DNA of 64,000 nucleotides from Streptomyces sp. NBC_01216 (GCF_035994945.1 NZ_CP108677.1:5146001-5210000), one strand, 5' to 3'. Shown: positions 23,691-32,904, counted from the stretch's first letter. Notes: generated by a model not told the origin, from the letters alone. A program made the numbers and translations.

Positions 23691-25091
23691 TCACGGCGAG
23701 GGCGGCACGATCCCGCGCGCACAGCCCAGCTCAACCAGGTCCTGGGGGCGCAGCCGGAGCTGCTCGGCCGTCGCCGGGGCCTCGTCGGGAGCACGCTTGA
23801 GGATCGCGGCGGCGAGTTCGGGGGCGATGACGGAGAAGTAGCCGTCCGGCGTGGTCCAGGTGTTGCCGGGTACGGCCAGGGCGAGGGCCCCGCCCGAACC
23901 GCCCTCGCCGATCAGCAGCGAGGTGACCGGCGTGCGCGCGGCGGCGATCGCCGCGAACGCCGCCGCGATGGCCGGTCCCGCGCCCGCCCGTTCGGCCTCC
24001 GCGTCGTTGGCGGCGCCGGGCGTGTCGATCAGGGTCAGCACGGGAATCCCGAGCCGGCCCGCGAGCTCCACGAGCCGCGCCACCGTCCGGAACCCGGCCG
24101 GACGGGTCGCCGTCCCCTTCTGCGCCGCGTACGCCACCGCCCGGCCCTCGTGCCGGCCGAAGCCGCATTCCACCCCGGGGTCCGCCCCGCCGGCCCGGTC
24201 TCCGCGGAGGGCCGCCCGCTCCTCGAAGTACGCGTCCAGGTAGGCGCCCGCCCGGGGCCGGCTCGCCCCCCTGGCCCGGGTCACCGCCTCCCAGCCGGTG
24301 CGGGGGGCGCCGGCGTCGGTGAGCGCGCCGGGCGGGGGAGCGGGCGCCGGGCCGGAGACCGGCTCCGGACCGGCCGGGTCCGGGGCGAGCAGCCGCAGCC
24401 ATCGCGCCAGCGTCTCCCGCAGGTCCGCCGGCGCCACCAGCGCGTCCACGTGCCCGTGCCGCCACTGGTCCTCGGCCGTGTAGGCGGCGGGGTCCGCCTC
24501 CGGCGGGCGCACCCGCGAACCCGCGAACGCGACCTGCGCGTCCGGGAGGGCGAGGACCACGTCCGCGCCCGCGCCGACCGTCGCCCATCCGCCGCCCGTC
24601 GACGGATCGCGCAGCACCGCGACATGGGGGACACCGGCCTCCCGGAGCCGCACGGTCTCGGCGGCCACCCGCTGGAGCTGGGTGAGGGCGACCATGCCCT
24701 CCTGCATCCGGCTGCCTCCGGTCGCCACCAGCGAGACCAGCGGGAGCCGCCGTTCGCGGGCCGTCCGGTACGCGGCGACCAGCCGGTCCCCGGCCGCTCG
24801 GCCCAGCGAACCGCCGAGGAAGCCGAACTCGAAGGCCAGCAGCACGCATTCCCGCCCGCCGACGCGCGCCGTGCCGTGCACGACGGACTCCTCCTCGCCG
24901 GTCCGGCCGGCGGCCCGGGCCCGCGCCTCGTCGTATCCGGCCCAGCCCAGCGGCCCGTCGGCACGCGCCGGCCCCGGCCGGCCCGCGCCCCGGTCCGGGA
25001 AGCCGTCGGCGCGGCCCTCGTCCGTGGCGCCGTCCACGAAGTCGTCCGTGACCAGCGCGATCACCGCGCGGGCGGTGAACCGCTCAGCCAT
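23691..25091 (-). CDS. Fused acyl-CoA carboxyltransferase (AccD-AccA-like)
   Basis: A 466-residue protein joining two crotonase-like halves. The N-terminal half resembles AccD (V-A-T-G-G-S-R-M-Q-E-G-M-V-A-L) but lacks the zinc ribbon. The C-terminal half resembles AccA (L-T-L-I-D-T-P-G-A, then L-L-I-G-E-G-G-S-G-G-A-L-A-L). It could carry out the carboxyl-transfer step on acetyl-CoA or decarboxylate malonyl groups like MdcD/E. No biotin carboxylase or BCCP gene is adjacent. ATG 25091 overlaps the end of matB by eight bases, so it is translated with malonyl-CoA synthetase; both would feed or balance the malonyl-CoA pool. Confidence 0.82.
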   Translation of the reverse strand: MAERFTARAVIALVTDDFVDGATDEGRADGFPDRGAGRPGPARADGPLGWAGYDEARARAAGRTGEEESVVHGTARVGGRECVLLAFEFGFLGGSLGRAAGDRLVAAYRTARERRLPLVSLVATGGSRMQEGMVALTQLQRVAAETVRLREAGVPHVAVLRDPSTGGGWATVGAGADVVLALPDAQVAFAGSRVRPPEADPAAYTAEDQWRHGHVDALVAPADLRETLARWLRLLAPDPAGPEPVSGPAPAPPPGALTDAGAPRTGWEAVTRARGASRPRAGAYLDAYFEERAALRGDRAGGADPGVECGFGRHEGRAVAYAAQKGTATRPAGFRTVARLVELAGRLGIPVLTLIDTPGAANDAEAERAGAGPAIAAAFAAIAAARTPVTSLLIGEGGSGGALALAVPGNTWTTPDGYFSVIAPELAAAILKRAPDEAPATAEQLRLRPQDLVELGCARGIVPPSP

Positions 25092-26568
25092 GAAGGGCTC
25101 CGGGCAGAGCCTTCTTCATGACCTTGCCCATGTCGTTGCGCGGCAGCTCCGCCAGGTGGCGGACCACCCGGGGACGTTTGTACGGGGCGAGCAGCCCGGC
25201 GACGTGCGCGGCCAGTTCCGCGGCGGACGGCGGCTCCTCCGGGTCCGCGGGCACCACCCAGGCCACGATCCGTTCGCCGAGGTCGGGGTCGGGCTCTGCG
25301 GTCACCGCCGCCTCCCGTACCGCGGGATGGTCGAGCAGCGCGTTCTCGATCTCGCCCGCCCCGATCTTGTAGCCGCCGCTCTTGATCAGGTCCGTCGCCC
25401 GGCGGCCGACGATCCGCACCGAGCCGTCGGGGTCCCGGACCGCCATGTCGCCGGTCCGGAACCAGTCCCCGTCGAAGGCCGCGGCCGTCGCGTCGGGCCG
25501 GTCGAGATAACCCGAGAACAGGTTGGGACCCCTGACCTGGATCTCCCCGACGCGCTCGCCTTCGTACCCGACGATCTCACCGCCGTCGTCCTCGACCAGG
25601 CGCAGCTCCACCCCCGGCAGCGGCATGCCCACCGATCCGGGGCGCGGCCCGGACCCGGCCCGCACGCTGGTGTTCATGAGGGTCTCGGTCATGCCGTACC
25701 GCTCGATCACGGTCCGCCCCGTCGCGGCCGTGATCCGCGCGTGGTCGTGCACCGGCAGCGCCGCCGAGCCCGAGACCAGCAGCCGCGCCCCCGCCAACGC
25801 CCGGACCAGGGCCGGGTCGTCGTCCAGCCGGTCAGCGAGCCGGTGATACATCGTCGGCACCCCGAACAGCATCGTGCCCCCGCCCGCCCCGAGTTCCCGG
25901 GCCACGGCCTCCGGTGAGAACGCGCCCAGATGGCGGACCGAGCCGCCGCGCCGCAGCGGCCCGAGGACCCCGAGGATCAGGCCGTGCACGTGGAAGAGCG
26001 GCAGCGCGTGCACGAGGACGTCGTCGGCCGTCCACGCCCAGGCGTCCTCCAGGGCGTCCAGCGAGGCCACGATCGCGCGGCGGGAGAGGACGACACCCTT
26101 GGGCGGGCCGGTGGTACCGGAGGTGTAGACGATCAGTGCCGGTGTCTCGGGGTCCCTCACGGGTGACGGCCCGGCGCCCGTGAGCGCGTCCCCGGCGAGC
26201 GGTGCGCGGGTTTCCGTGTCGATACGGGACAGGGCGGCCGGACCGGCGGGCAGTACGTCGGACGCGCCCGCCAGGAGCACGTCCGGCGCGCTGTCGGCGA
26301 TGATGTGCGCCAGCTCCCGCTCGCCGCTCCGCGGGTTCAGCGGCACGGCCGGCACCCCCGCCAACAGGGCCGCGACCACCCCGACCGCCGTCCCCGCGGT
26401 CGGGGTCGCCCATACGGCCACCCGCCTCGCGCCCGAGATCCGGCGGGCGAGCGCGCCCGCCCGCCCGGCGAGTTCCCCGTAGCTCAGCTCCTGGGCGCCG
26501 AAGCGCAGCGCGGGGCGGTCGTGGGGCCGGTCCGGCCCGGCCGACAGGGCCGGGAAGAGCGCACTCAT
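25084..26568 (-). CDS. matB: Malonyl-CoA synthetase MatB
   Basis: A 494-residue ANL-superfamily ligase: P-loop Y-T-S-G-T-T-G-P-P-K-G, R-Y-G-M-T-E-T-L-M-N-T, hinge region G-R-R-A-T-D-L-I-K-S-G-G-Y-K-I-G and C-terminal lysine in P-R-N-D-M-G-K-V-M-K. The sequence follows what I remember of the structurally studied S. coelicolor MatB closely, including the R-Y-G-M-T-E-T-L-M-N-T-S-V-R block that binds the dicarboxylate. It makes malonyl- or methylmalonyl-CoA from the free acid, ATP and CoA. ATG 26568 has AGGAG eight bases upstream. Confidence 0.92.
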   Translation of the reverse strand: MSALFPALSAGPDRPHDRPALRFGAQELSYGELAGRAGALARRISGARRVAVWATPTAGTAVGVVAALLAGVPAVPLNPRSGERELAHIIADSAPDVLLAGASDVLPAGPAALSRIDTETRAPLAGDALTGAGPSPVRDPETPALIVYTSGTTGPPKGVVLSRRAIVASLDALEDAWAWTADDVLVHALPLFHVHGLILGVLGPLRRGGSVRHLGAFSPEAVARELGAGGGTMLFGVPTMYHRLADRLDDDPALVRALAGARLLVSGSAALPVHDHARITAATGRTVIERYGMTETLMNTSVRAGSGPRPGSVGMPLPGVELRLVEDDGGEIVGYEGERVGEIQVRGPNLFSGYLDRPDATAAAFDGDWFRTGDMAVRDPDGSVRIVGRRATDLIKSGGYKIGAGEIENALLDHPAVREAAVTAEPDPDLGERIVAWVVPADPEEPPSAAELAAHVAGLLAPYKRPRVVRHLAELPRNDMGKVMKKALPGALHG

Positions 26569-26701
26569 CGGTCGATCTCCTCGCGTCGCGGGATGCCGGG
26601 AGGAATTCTGCCCGCACGGCGGGGCCGGCGGGCTGCGACCTTGCTCACCTCGTGGGCCGGCCCGGACGGTGTGCCGTCCGGCGGGGGACACGGGGGCGGG
26701 G

Positions 26702-28225
26702 TCACGGCCAGCTGACGGTGACGGGGGGCCGCGCGTCGTCGGTGACCCGCAGGCCGGGGCCGCGGGGCGGCGCGAACACCTCGACGCTGATGGCGGCGAC
26801 GCCGGGCCGGCGATGGGCGGCGGCCAGCGCGCCGCGCAGGACCGCCAGGATCCGTTCGGCGTCGGTGTCCTCGATCAGGGCGTCCACCGCGCCGGAGAAG
26901 TGGACCGACGGCCGGAAGCCCAGCAGGGCCGCCGCGCCGCCCGTCTCGCGCAGCACCCGGCCGCGGAACGAGGCGGGCATCTCGGCCGGTGGCTGCTGGA
27001 GGGCGAAGATGGCCGTCCGGACCTCCTGGATCGTGGAGTCCAGCTCGTCCACCGCCCGGCCGAGGAGCGCGTCCTCCTCGCAGGTGCCGCCCGCCCGGCG
27101 CCGGGTCGACTCCAGCATCATCTCCGTGGCGAAGAGGCGCTGGACGACCAGGTCGTGCAGGTCCCGGGCGATCCGGTCGCGGTCCTCGTACACCGCGAGC
27201 CGTTCCCGGTTGTGCTGGGCGTCGGCCAGGACCAGCGCGAGGGCCGCCTGCGAGGCGAACTGAGTGGCGAGCAGTCGGTCCACCGCCGTGTACGGGCGCC
27301 CGCCTCGCCGCCGGGGAAGGGCGAGGGTGCCGATCAGCCGGCCGCCGCTCTGGAGCGGCAGCATCATCGAGGGCCCGAACCGGGACCGCACGTGCGTGGT
27401 CATCCGGGGGTCGGTCGCCGAGTCGTCGATGAACACCGGTTCTCCGCCGAGCAGTTGTTCCAGCACGGGTGACCCTGGGGCGATCGTCGTGCCGACCAGG
27501 TCGCCGGGGTCGTCCACCGTCGAGGCGGCCACGATCTCCATCCCGCCGTCGTCGGTGGGCTGGAGGACGACGCCGGCCGAGGCGTCCGCCAGTATCCGGG
27601 CCCGCTCGGCGACGGTCGTCAGCGCGTCGGCCGTCGGCTCGCCGGTGAGCAGCGAGGTGGTCACCGCCGCGGCGCCCTCGATCCAGCGTTCGCGTTGCCG
27701 TGCGGTCTCGTACAGGCGGGCGTTGCCGATCGCGATGCCGGCCTGGGAGGCGAGGACCCTGAGCAGTGCCTGGTCCGTCTCGGTAAAGGTGCCGGAACGT
27801 TTCTCGGTCAGGTAGAGGTTGCCGAAGACCTCGGTGCGTACGGGGATCGGCACGCCGAGGAAGGAATGCATCTCGGGGTGCCCCTCCGGGACTCCGCCCG
27901 AGCGGGGGTCGGTCGTCAGATCGTCCAGACGCAGCGGCCTCGGGTCCTCCGTGAGAGCGCCGATCAGGCCGGCGCAGCCGTCGGTCAGGTCGCCGATCCG
28001 TCGGCGTTCGGCCTCCGTCAGGCCCGCGGTGAACAGGGCGGTGAGCCGGCGGCTCTCGGGGTCGATGATCCCGAGAGCCCCGTAGCGTGCTCCGGTCAGT
28101 TCGGTCGCGGAGTCCACGATGTGCTGCAGGGTGGCCCGTAGTTCGAGGTCGGTGCCGACGCTGAGGACGGCTTCCAGCAGCATCGGCAGGCGGGGTCCTG
28201 GGCCGTCCTCATCCGTGATCGACAT
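26702..28225 (-). CDS. GAF-domain HisKA_3 histidine kinase with degenerate ATPase domain
   Basis: A 507-residue DevS/DosS-type protein: two GAF domains (about 15-170 and 190-345), then HisKA_3 with the phosphoacceptor in R-D-R-I-A-R-D-L-H-D-L-V-V-Q-R-L-F. The C-terminal HATPase region is short and lacks key residues: the N-box reads G-A-L-A-A-A-H-R-R-P in place of E-A-L-x-N-A-x-R-H-A, the G1 region is V-T-D-D-A-R-P-P, and the protein ends there without a G2 box. It probably cannot autophosphorylate. No response regulator is adjacent. The ATG has no Shine-Dalgarno sequence, but GATAAT lies six bases upstream (28232-28237, minus strand), suggesting leaderless transcription. Confidence 0.82.
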   Translation of the reverse strand: MSITDEDGPGPRLPMLLEAVLSVGTDLELRATLQHIVDSATELTGARYGALGIIDPESRRLTALFTAGLTEAERRRIGDLTDGCAGLIGALTEDPRPLRLDDLTTDPRSGGVPEGHPEMHSFLGVPIPVRTEVFGNLYLTEKRSGTFTETDQALLRVLASQAGIAIGNARLYETARQRERWIEGAAAVTTSLLTGEPTADALTTVAERARILADASAGVVLQPTDDGGMEIVAASTVDDPGDLVGTTIAPGSPVLEQLLGGEPVFIDDSATDPRMTTHVRSRFGPSMMLPLQSGGRLIGTLALPRRRGGRPYTAVDRLLATQFASQAALALVLADAQHNRERLAVYEDRDRIARDLHDLVVQRLFATEMMLESTRRRAGGTCEEDALLGRAVDELDSTIQEVRTAIFALQQPPAEMPASFRGRVLRETGGAAALLGFRPSVHFSGAVDALIEDTDAERILAVLRGALAAAHRRPGVAAISVEVFAPPRGPGLRVTDDARPPVTVSWP

Positions 28226-28270
28226 AGGGTCATTATCGTACGAATATGGGCGATACGGGGGAGGGGATGG

Positions 28271-29314
28271 TCACGCCGTGTCCGCGAGCGGGTCGAGGAC
28301 CATGGCCTGGATCTTGCCCTCCAGCATCGCGCCGAGCCCGAGGATGGCGCACACGTCCGGCCGTTCGGCGATGTGCACCGGCATTCCGGTCGCCTCGCGC
28401 AGCATCTGGTCGAGGCCGGGCAGCAGGGCGCTGCCGCCGACCATCATGATGCCGCGCTCGGCGAGGTCGGCCACCAGGTCGGGCGGGCAGTCCCGCAGGA
28501 TCTTGCCGATGCCGTCGAGGACCGCGGTCAGCGGGGTGTGGATCGCGTCCCGCACGGCGGCCGTGTCGACGGTGACCGACCGGGCCAGGCCGGTCGCCAC
28601 GTCCCGGCCGTGGATCTCGGTGTAGGTGGGCCCCTGGGGGGTCAGACCGTTGCCGCTGAGGGCGAGTTGCAGCGGGCGTACGGACTGGCTCGGCAGCATC
28701 AGCTCGTGCTGGTGGCGCAGGTGCTGGATGATGGCGTGATCGATGGCGTCGCCGCCGACCGGAATGCGTTCGGCGGTGACGATCGCCCCCAGCGAGAGCA
28801 CGGCGACCTGGGTGGTGGCCGCCCCACAGACCATGATCATGGTCGCCGTGGGCTGCTCGACGGGAAGCCCGCAGCCCACGGCCGCGGCAATCAGGGTGTC
28901 GACCAGCTCGACGCGGCGGGCGCCGAGACCGACGAGGGTCTCGACGGCGGCGCGCTGGGCGAGCGGATCGGAGTCGTGCGGTGTGCACGCGGCGGCGCGC
29001 AGTCGGGGCTTGCGGCGCAGCTGGCGCCGGAGCTTCTCGCCGAGGAGGTGGCGCAGCATCCGCTGGGCCATGTCGATGTCGACGACGGTGCCACCGGAGA
29101 CGGGCCGGGTGACGCGGATGTAGTCGGGCGTGCGACCGGTCATCTTCTCGGCCAGCGCGCCGACGGCGATCAGGGCTCCGGTGCGGGTGTTCACGGCGGC
29201 GACGCTGGGCTCGTCGACGACGAGCCCGGCGCCCTTGACGAAGACCCGGGTCCTGGCGGCCCCGAGGTCGACGGCGACATGGCAACGACGCAGCTGCTCA
29301 AGACTGACGGTCAC
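28271..29314 (-). CDS. mbl: MreB/Mbl-family actin homologue
   Basis: A 347-residue protein with the actin-fold nucleotide sites of MreB: V-A-V-D-L-G-A-A-R-T-R-V (phosphate 1), E-P-S-V-A-A-V-N, D-T-L-I-A-A-A-V-G-C-G-L-P-V, M-I-M-V-C-G-A-A-T-T-Q-V-A (phosphate 2) and M-M-V-G-G-S-A-L-L-P-G-L-D (adenosine). In Streptomyces, Mbl acts with MreB in spore wall assembly. GTG 29314 is supported by GGAGGAC six bases upstream; much longer frames read through GC-rich non-coding DNA. No MreC/MreD/PBP genes are adjacent, as expected for mbl rather than mreB. Confidence 0.88.
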   Translation of the reverse strand: MTVSLEQLRRCHVAVDLGAARTRVFVKGAGLVVDEPSVAAVNTRTGALIAVGALAEKMTGRTPDYIRVTRPVSGGTVVDIDMAQRMLRHLLGEKLRRQLRRKPRLRAAACTPHDSDPLAQRAAVETLVGLGARRVELVDTLIAAAVGCGLPVEQPTATMIMVCGAATTQVAVLSLGAIVTAERIPVGGDAIDHAIIQHLRHQHELMLPSQSVRPLQLALSGNGLTPQGPTYTEIHGRDVATGLARSVTVDTAAVRDAIHTPLTAVLDGIGKILRDCPPDLVADLAERGIMMVGGSALLPGLDQMLREATGMPVHIAERPDVCAILGLGAMLEGKIQAMVLDPLADTA

Positions 29315-29721
29315 GGCAAGTCCTCCGGAGTGCGGTGCTGGCACGGAGCGAGGTGTTCGCGGTGTCTGGGCGGTCCTGATGGCATCGTCCGCCTCCTCGA
29401 CGCCGGGCGCGCGTCGAGCTGAGCCGCCCGGGGGGACGTCACCCGCTGACGGTGTGTCGCATGAGGCCCGTACGCCGGAACGGCATGGAGCGCCGCATGA
29501 GGCCGACATGCTGGATGGGGTGTGAGCGATGGAAGAGGCTGAAGTGCCCCGCGAGGTGACGGGTGGGGTGCGGTGTGAGGCGGTGTGAGGGGGCACCGGC
29601 GGGGTGGCGGCGCGGGCGGGCCGGTGGCCGGGCGGGCCGGGCCAGGGGCGGCCCGCCCACCGGAAGGCTCCGAGCGGGCGCGGCCCGTCGGAGTCGGGTG
29701 TACCGTCCCGGAGCGCGCCGG
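29315..29721. other. Upstream region of mbl
   Basis: About 400 bases between mbl and the next minus-strand gene. It holds no convincing reading frame. GCATGAGGCC occurs twice at about 29459 and 29496, a possible regulatory or chance repeat. The promoter of mbl should be here but I cannot place it. Confidence 0.4.
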
Positions 29722-30336
29722 TCACAGGAGGCGTTGCAGCAGTCCCCAGGTGAACTCGGCGGCGCGGAGTGTGCCGTCGGGGAGGGTGAAGTCGAGACGC
29801 AGCCGGGTGGGCGCGCTGCCCTCGCGCGGCCGGGCCGGCGGAAAGGCGTTGCCGACCTCGGCCACGGTGCAGCTCCAGGGCCGCAGATCCTCCGACGCGC
29901 GCAGCGTCGGGGAGGGGAAGCCCGGCGCCCGTACCAGGCCGCGGCCCCACACGTCGACGGGCGCGCGGCGGCCGAGCGGGCCGATCATGACCTCCCAGCG
30001 CAGCTCGGGCCAGAGTGGCAGCGGCCAGCGCAGCACCTCGCAGGAGTACGCCTCGACGACTCGGCGGGACTCGGGCTCGCCGAGCGCGGCGCGGTACCGG
30101 TGGAGTTCGCCCGGACCCCGGCGTGCGTGGGCCCACGCCTGCCACCGCCGGTTCGCCTCGCGCATCTCGGCACGGCTCGCGCCCAGTTCGAGCCGGGCGC
30201 TCTCGACGCGTTCCGGCTGGTGGTCGGCCATCCGGCGCAACAGGACGAGCTGGAACTCGCGCGGCCCGAAAGGCGATCCGGCGGGAGCTTCGGCACGAGG
30301 GCCGAAACGGGACCCGGGAGACTCGGCGGACGTCAT
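29722..30336 (-). CDS. Conserved hypothetical protein
   Basis: A 204-residue soluble protein with a Ser/Pro-rich lead, a helical centre (F-Q-L-V-L-L-R-R-M-A-D-H-Q, then E-M-R-E-A-N-R-R-W-Q-A-W-A-H) and a beta-rich end, L-R-L-D-F-T-L-P-D-G-T-L-R-A-A-E-F-T-W. No membrane segment or known motif. ATG 30336 has AGGATGG upstream. It diverges from the SCO2400-family gene across 122 bases. Confidence 0.6.
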   Translation of the reverse strand: MTSAESPGSRFGPRAEAPAGSPFGPREFQLVLLRRMADHQPERVESARLELGASRAEMREANRRWQAWAHARRGPGELHRYRAALGEPESRRVVEAYSCEVLRWPLPLWPELRWEVMIGPLGRRAPVDVWGRGLVRAPGFPSPTLRASEDLRPWSCTVAEVGNAFPPARPREGSAPTRLRLDFTLPDGTLRAAEFTWGLLQRLL

Positions 30337-30458
30337 CCAACCATCCTGCCCGAAGCGGGAGATTGGTGACGGCACGCCGCGGACCTGGGGTTTCCTCACA
30401 GGATCCTCACCTCCACGGGTACCTTGGCCGGCGGGGCGCGACGTAGCCTGCGGGCGCC

Positions 30459-31232
30459 ATGGACTATTGCCACCCGTGCCGACGGCATCTCAACGGCGCC
30501 CTCGCCTGTGCCGGATGCGGGACCCCCGCCGAGGAGCTACGGCACGAATCCCCCCACGCCTACGTCCCCGCGGTCGAGACCGGGCACGTCTACGAACTGG
30601 ACCCGGTCGAGCCACCACAGGGTTCGGCGCAGGGCGGCGGCCGTGCCGCGCGTCGTCGTGCCGCGGCCGGTTCGGCGGTCACGGAGCGGGCCGTCGCGCG
30701 TCGCGATCGTCGGTCCCGCGGCCGTAGGGGCCGCACCGTCCTGGCGGGCGCCCTCGGAGTGATGCTGGCCGCCGGGGCCCTCGGCCTGGCGAAGACCCTC
30801 GCGGAGGAACCGGCCGAGGGGGGCGCCGCCACCGCCGTCCGGGAGGAGGACGTCGTCGAGAGCTCACTGCCGCCCGAGCCCTCGCGCGATCCCGGGGAGA
30901 CCGAGGGGCCGCGACCGGTCCGGGAGCCCGCCCCCGCGACATCCCCCGGCACCCGCGCACCGGCCTCCGGACCTCCCGGCGCGGGTGCACCGGGCACGGG
31001 CGGCGGCACGCGGGACTCCGCCACCGGTACGGCGGGGTCGGGCGGCCCGGAGCCGTCCGCCTCGGGCTCCCCTTCCGGCCCGGCCGACGGCCCCGAGGCG
31101 AGTCCGAGCGCCACGGTCTCGCGCCACCCCGCCACGACGGTCCCCGGCGATCAGCCCTCGACCGGCACCCCGTCCCCCACGCCGTCGCCGACGGAGAAGC
31201 CCTGCACCCCGTTCCTGTGGTGGTGCGTCTGA
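30459..31232 (+). CDS. SCO2400-family membrane protein with zinc-ribbon-like N-terminus
   Basis: A 257-residue protein. Residues 4-20 form a C-x2-C ... C-x2-C ribbon in M-D-Y-C-H-P-C-R-R-H-L-N-G-A-L-A-C-A-G-C. A basic stretch (R-R-R-A-A-A) precedes a single TM helix at about 93-112 (V-L-A-G-A-L-G-V-M-L-A-A-G-A-L-G-L). The remaining 140 residues are a Pro/Ser/Gly-rich, probably extracellular tail that ends in C-T-P-F-L-W-W-C. The family is Streptomyces-restricted and of unknown function. The gene converges on the MarR gene. Confidence 0.75.
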   Translation: MDYCHPCRRHLNGALACAGCGTPAEELRHESPHAYVPAVETGHVYELDPVEPPQGSAQGGGRAARRRAAAGSAVTERAVARRDRRSRGRRGRTVLAGALGVMLAAGALGLAKTLAEEPAEGGAATAVREEDVVESSLPPEPSRDPGETEGPRPVREPAPATSPGTRAPASGPPGAGAPGTGGGTRDSATGTAGSGGPEPSASGSPSGPADGPEASPSATVSRHPATTVPGDQPSTGTPSPTPSPTEKPCTPFLWWCV

Positions 31233-31263
31233 GAGCCTGCCGGGTGCCGCGCGGGGCGGGGTG

Positions 31264-31698
31264 TCAGAGGGTGCCCTCGCCCAGCATCCGTTTCAACAGA
31301 TCGCGCAGCAGGGCCCGCTCGGCGTCCGAGAGCCGGCCGAGCGGCTCGCGGGCGAAGTCCAGGGACTCCCGCAGTCGCCGCGAGGTGTCCAGCCCCTCCG
31401 GGGTGGGTGCGGCCAGCTTGACCCGCCGGTCGTCCGGATCGGGGCGGCGCTCCACCAGCCCGCGCGACTCGAGCCGGTCGACGATCCCGGTGACGTTCGA
31501 CGGCTCGCACCGGAGTTTCTGGGCGATCCTGCGCATGGGGACCGGCTCCAGCGAGAGCAGCCCGAGGACCCTGGCCTGCGCGCCGGTCAGCGAGTGCTGG
31601 GCCGCCGCCTGCTCGTACTCCGCGTAGTACCGCGCCACGACCGTACCGATCAGCTCGACGACTTCGAGGGTCAGGGGGTCTGTGCGTGAGGAGGCCAT
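31264..31698 (-). CDS. MarR-family transcriptional regulator
   Basis: A 144-residue MarR protein: S-L-T-G-A-Q-A-R-V-L-G-L-L, recognition helix R-C-E-P-S-N-V-T-G-I-V-D-R-L-E and wing R-R-P-D-P-D-D-R-R-V-K-L. No conserved OhrR-type cysteine at the N-terminus. It is divergent from the oxidoreductase gene, with three related half-sites in between, so it most likely represses that gene and possibly the ohr paralogue behind it. ATG 31698 gives the standard length. Confidence 0.88.
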   Translation of the reverse strand: MASSRTDPLTLEVVELIGTVVARYYAEYEQAAAQHSLTGAQARVLGLLSLEPVPMRRIAQKLRCEPSNVTGIVDRLESRGLVERRPDPDDRRVKLAAPTPEGLDTSRRLRESLDFAREPLGRLSDAERALLRDLLKRMLGEGTL

Positions 31699-31717
31699 GC
31701 GTCACATCGTACCCGGA

Positions 31718-31782
31718 TACTTGACAACATGAAATATCCAGGTGCATGGTTGTTTCACGTTGTTAAGTATTGGCAACGTGAA
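31718..31782. promoter_or_regulatory. MarR operator region with repeated half-sites
   Basis: TACTTGACAACATGAAA (31718-31734) is nearly the reverse complement of TTTCACGTTGTTAAGTA (31753-31769), with two mismatches. TTCACGTTG (31754-31762) also pairs exactly with CAACGTGAA (31774-31782). Three CAACRTGAA-type half-sites between divergent marR and oxidoreductase genes are what a MarR operator pair would look like. Confidence 0.75.
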
Positions 31783-31820
31783 GTGTTCTCAGTCTGAAGC
31801 TTTTCCAGGAGGCCGTGCAG

Positions 31821-32840
31821 ATGTCCGTACTTCCCGTGTCCAGCCGTGAGTGGCACCTCGTCGCCCGCCCGCACGGCTGGCCCACCCCGGCCGACTTCGC
31901 CCTGCGTGAGGCGCCCGTCGGCGAGCTCGCGGAGGGCCGGATTCTCGTCCGGAACCTCCACTTCTCCGTCGACCCCTACATGCGAGGCCGGATGAACGAC
32001 GTCAAGTCGTACATTCCGCCCTTCGCGCTGGATCACCCCATGGACGGCGGTGCGGTCGGCGAGGTCGTGGCCTCCGCCGCCGAGGGCTTCGCCGTCGGCG
32101 ACCACGTCCTGCACGGCCTTGGCTGGCGCGAGTACGCCGACGTCCCGGCCCGGCAGGCCACCAAGGTCGACCCGGAACTCGCCCCGCTGTCCGCCTACCT
32201 CGGTGTCCTCGGTATGACGGGCCTGACCGCCTACGCCGGTCTCTTCGAGGTCGCCTCCTTCAAGGAGGGGGACGCCGTCTTCGTCTCCGGCGCGGCTGGG
32301 GCCGTCGGCAGTCAGGTGGGGCAGATGGCCAGGCTCAAGGGTGCCTCCCGCGTCATCGGGTCCGCCGGTTCCGACGAGAAGGTCAAGCTCCTGGTGGAGG
32401 AGTACGGCTTCGACGCGGCCTTCAACTACAAGAACGGGCCGGTCCGCGACCAGCTCCGCGAGGCCGCCCCGGACGGAATCGACGTCTACTTCGACAACGT
32501 CGGCGGCGACCACCTCGAGGCCGCGATCTCCTCGCTCAACGTCCATGGACGTGCCACCATCTGCGGCATGATCGCGCAGTACAACGACACCGAGCCGGTC
32601 CCCGGGCCGCGCAACATGGCCATGATCATCGGCAAGCGGCTGCGCCTCCAGGGCGTCCTCGTCGGCGACCACTACGACCTCCAGGGCCGCTTCGTCCAGG
32701 AAGTCGGCGGCTGGCTGCGCTCGGGTGAGCTCACGTACGGCGAGACCGTCGTCGAGGGCATCGAGAACGGCGTGGACGCCTTCCTCGGCCTCCTTCGCGG
32801 GGACAACACCGGCAAGATGATCGTTTCGGTGACCGGTTAG
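31821..32840 (+). CDS. NADP-dependent MDR oxidoreductase (prostaglandin reductase/CurA type)
   Basis: A 339-residue zinc-free medium-chain reductase. The N-terminal part has F-S-V-D-P-Y-M-R-G-R-M, the family hallmark. The Rossmann site is V-F-V-S-G-A-A-G-A-V-G-S-Q-V-G-Q, then I-D-V-Y-F-D-N-V-G-G and G-R-A-T-I-C-G-M-I-A-Q-Y-N. Such enzymes reduce alpha,beta-unsaturated aldehydes and ketones with NADPH. AGGAGG lies eight bases before ATG 31821. The ohr paralogue follows 64 bases downstream, so the pair may handle lipid peroxidation products under MarR control (inference). Confidence 0.9.
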   Translation: MSVLPVSSREWHLVARPHGWPTPADFALREAPVGELAEGRILVRNLHFSVDPYMRGRMNDVKSYIPPFALDHPMDGGAVGEVVASAAEGFAVGDHVLHGLGWREYADVPARQATKVDPELAPLSAYLGVLGMTGLTAYAGLFEVASFKEGDAVFVSGAAGAVGSQVGQMARLKGASRVIGSAGSDEKVKLLVEEYGFDAAFNYKNGPVRDQLREAAPDGIDVYFDNVGGDHLEAAISSLNVHGRATICGMIAQYNDTEPVPGPRNMAMIIGKRLRLQGVLVGDHYDLQGRFVQEVGGWLRSGELTYGETVVEGIENGVDAFLGLLRGDNTGKMIVSVTG

Positions 32841-32904
32841 TCTTTCCTCAGCCGTCGCGATCGTGGGCGCGAGTCGCGGCGAACCAGCAGAGGGAAATAC
32901 CCAG

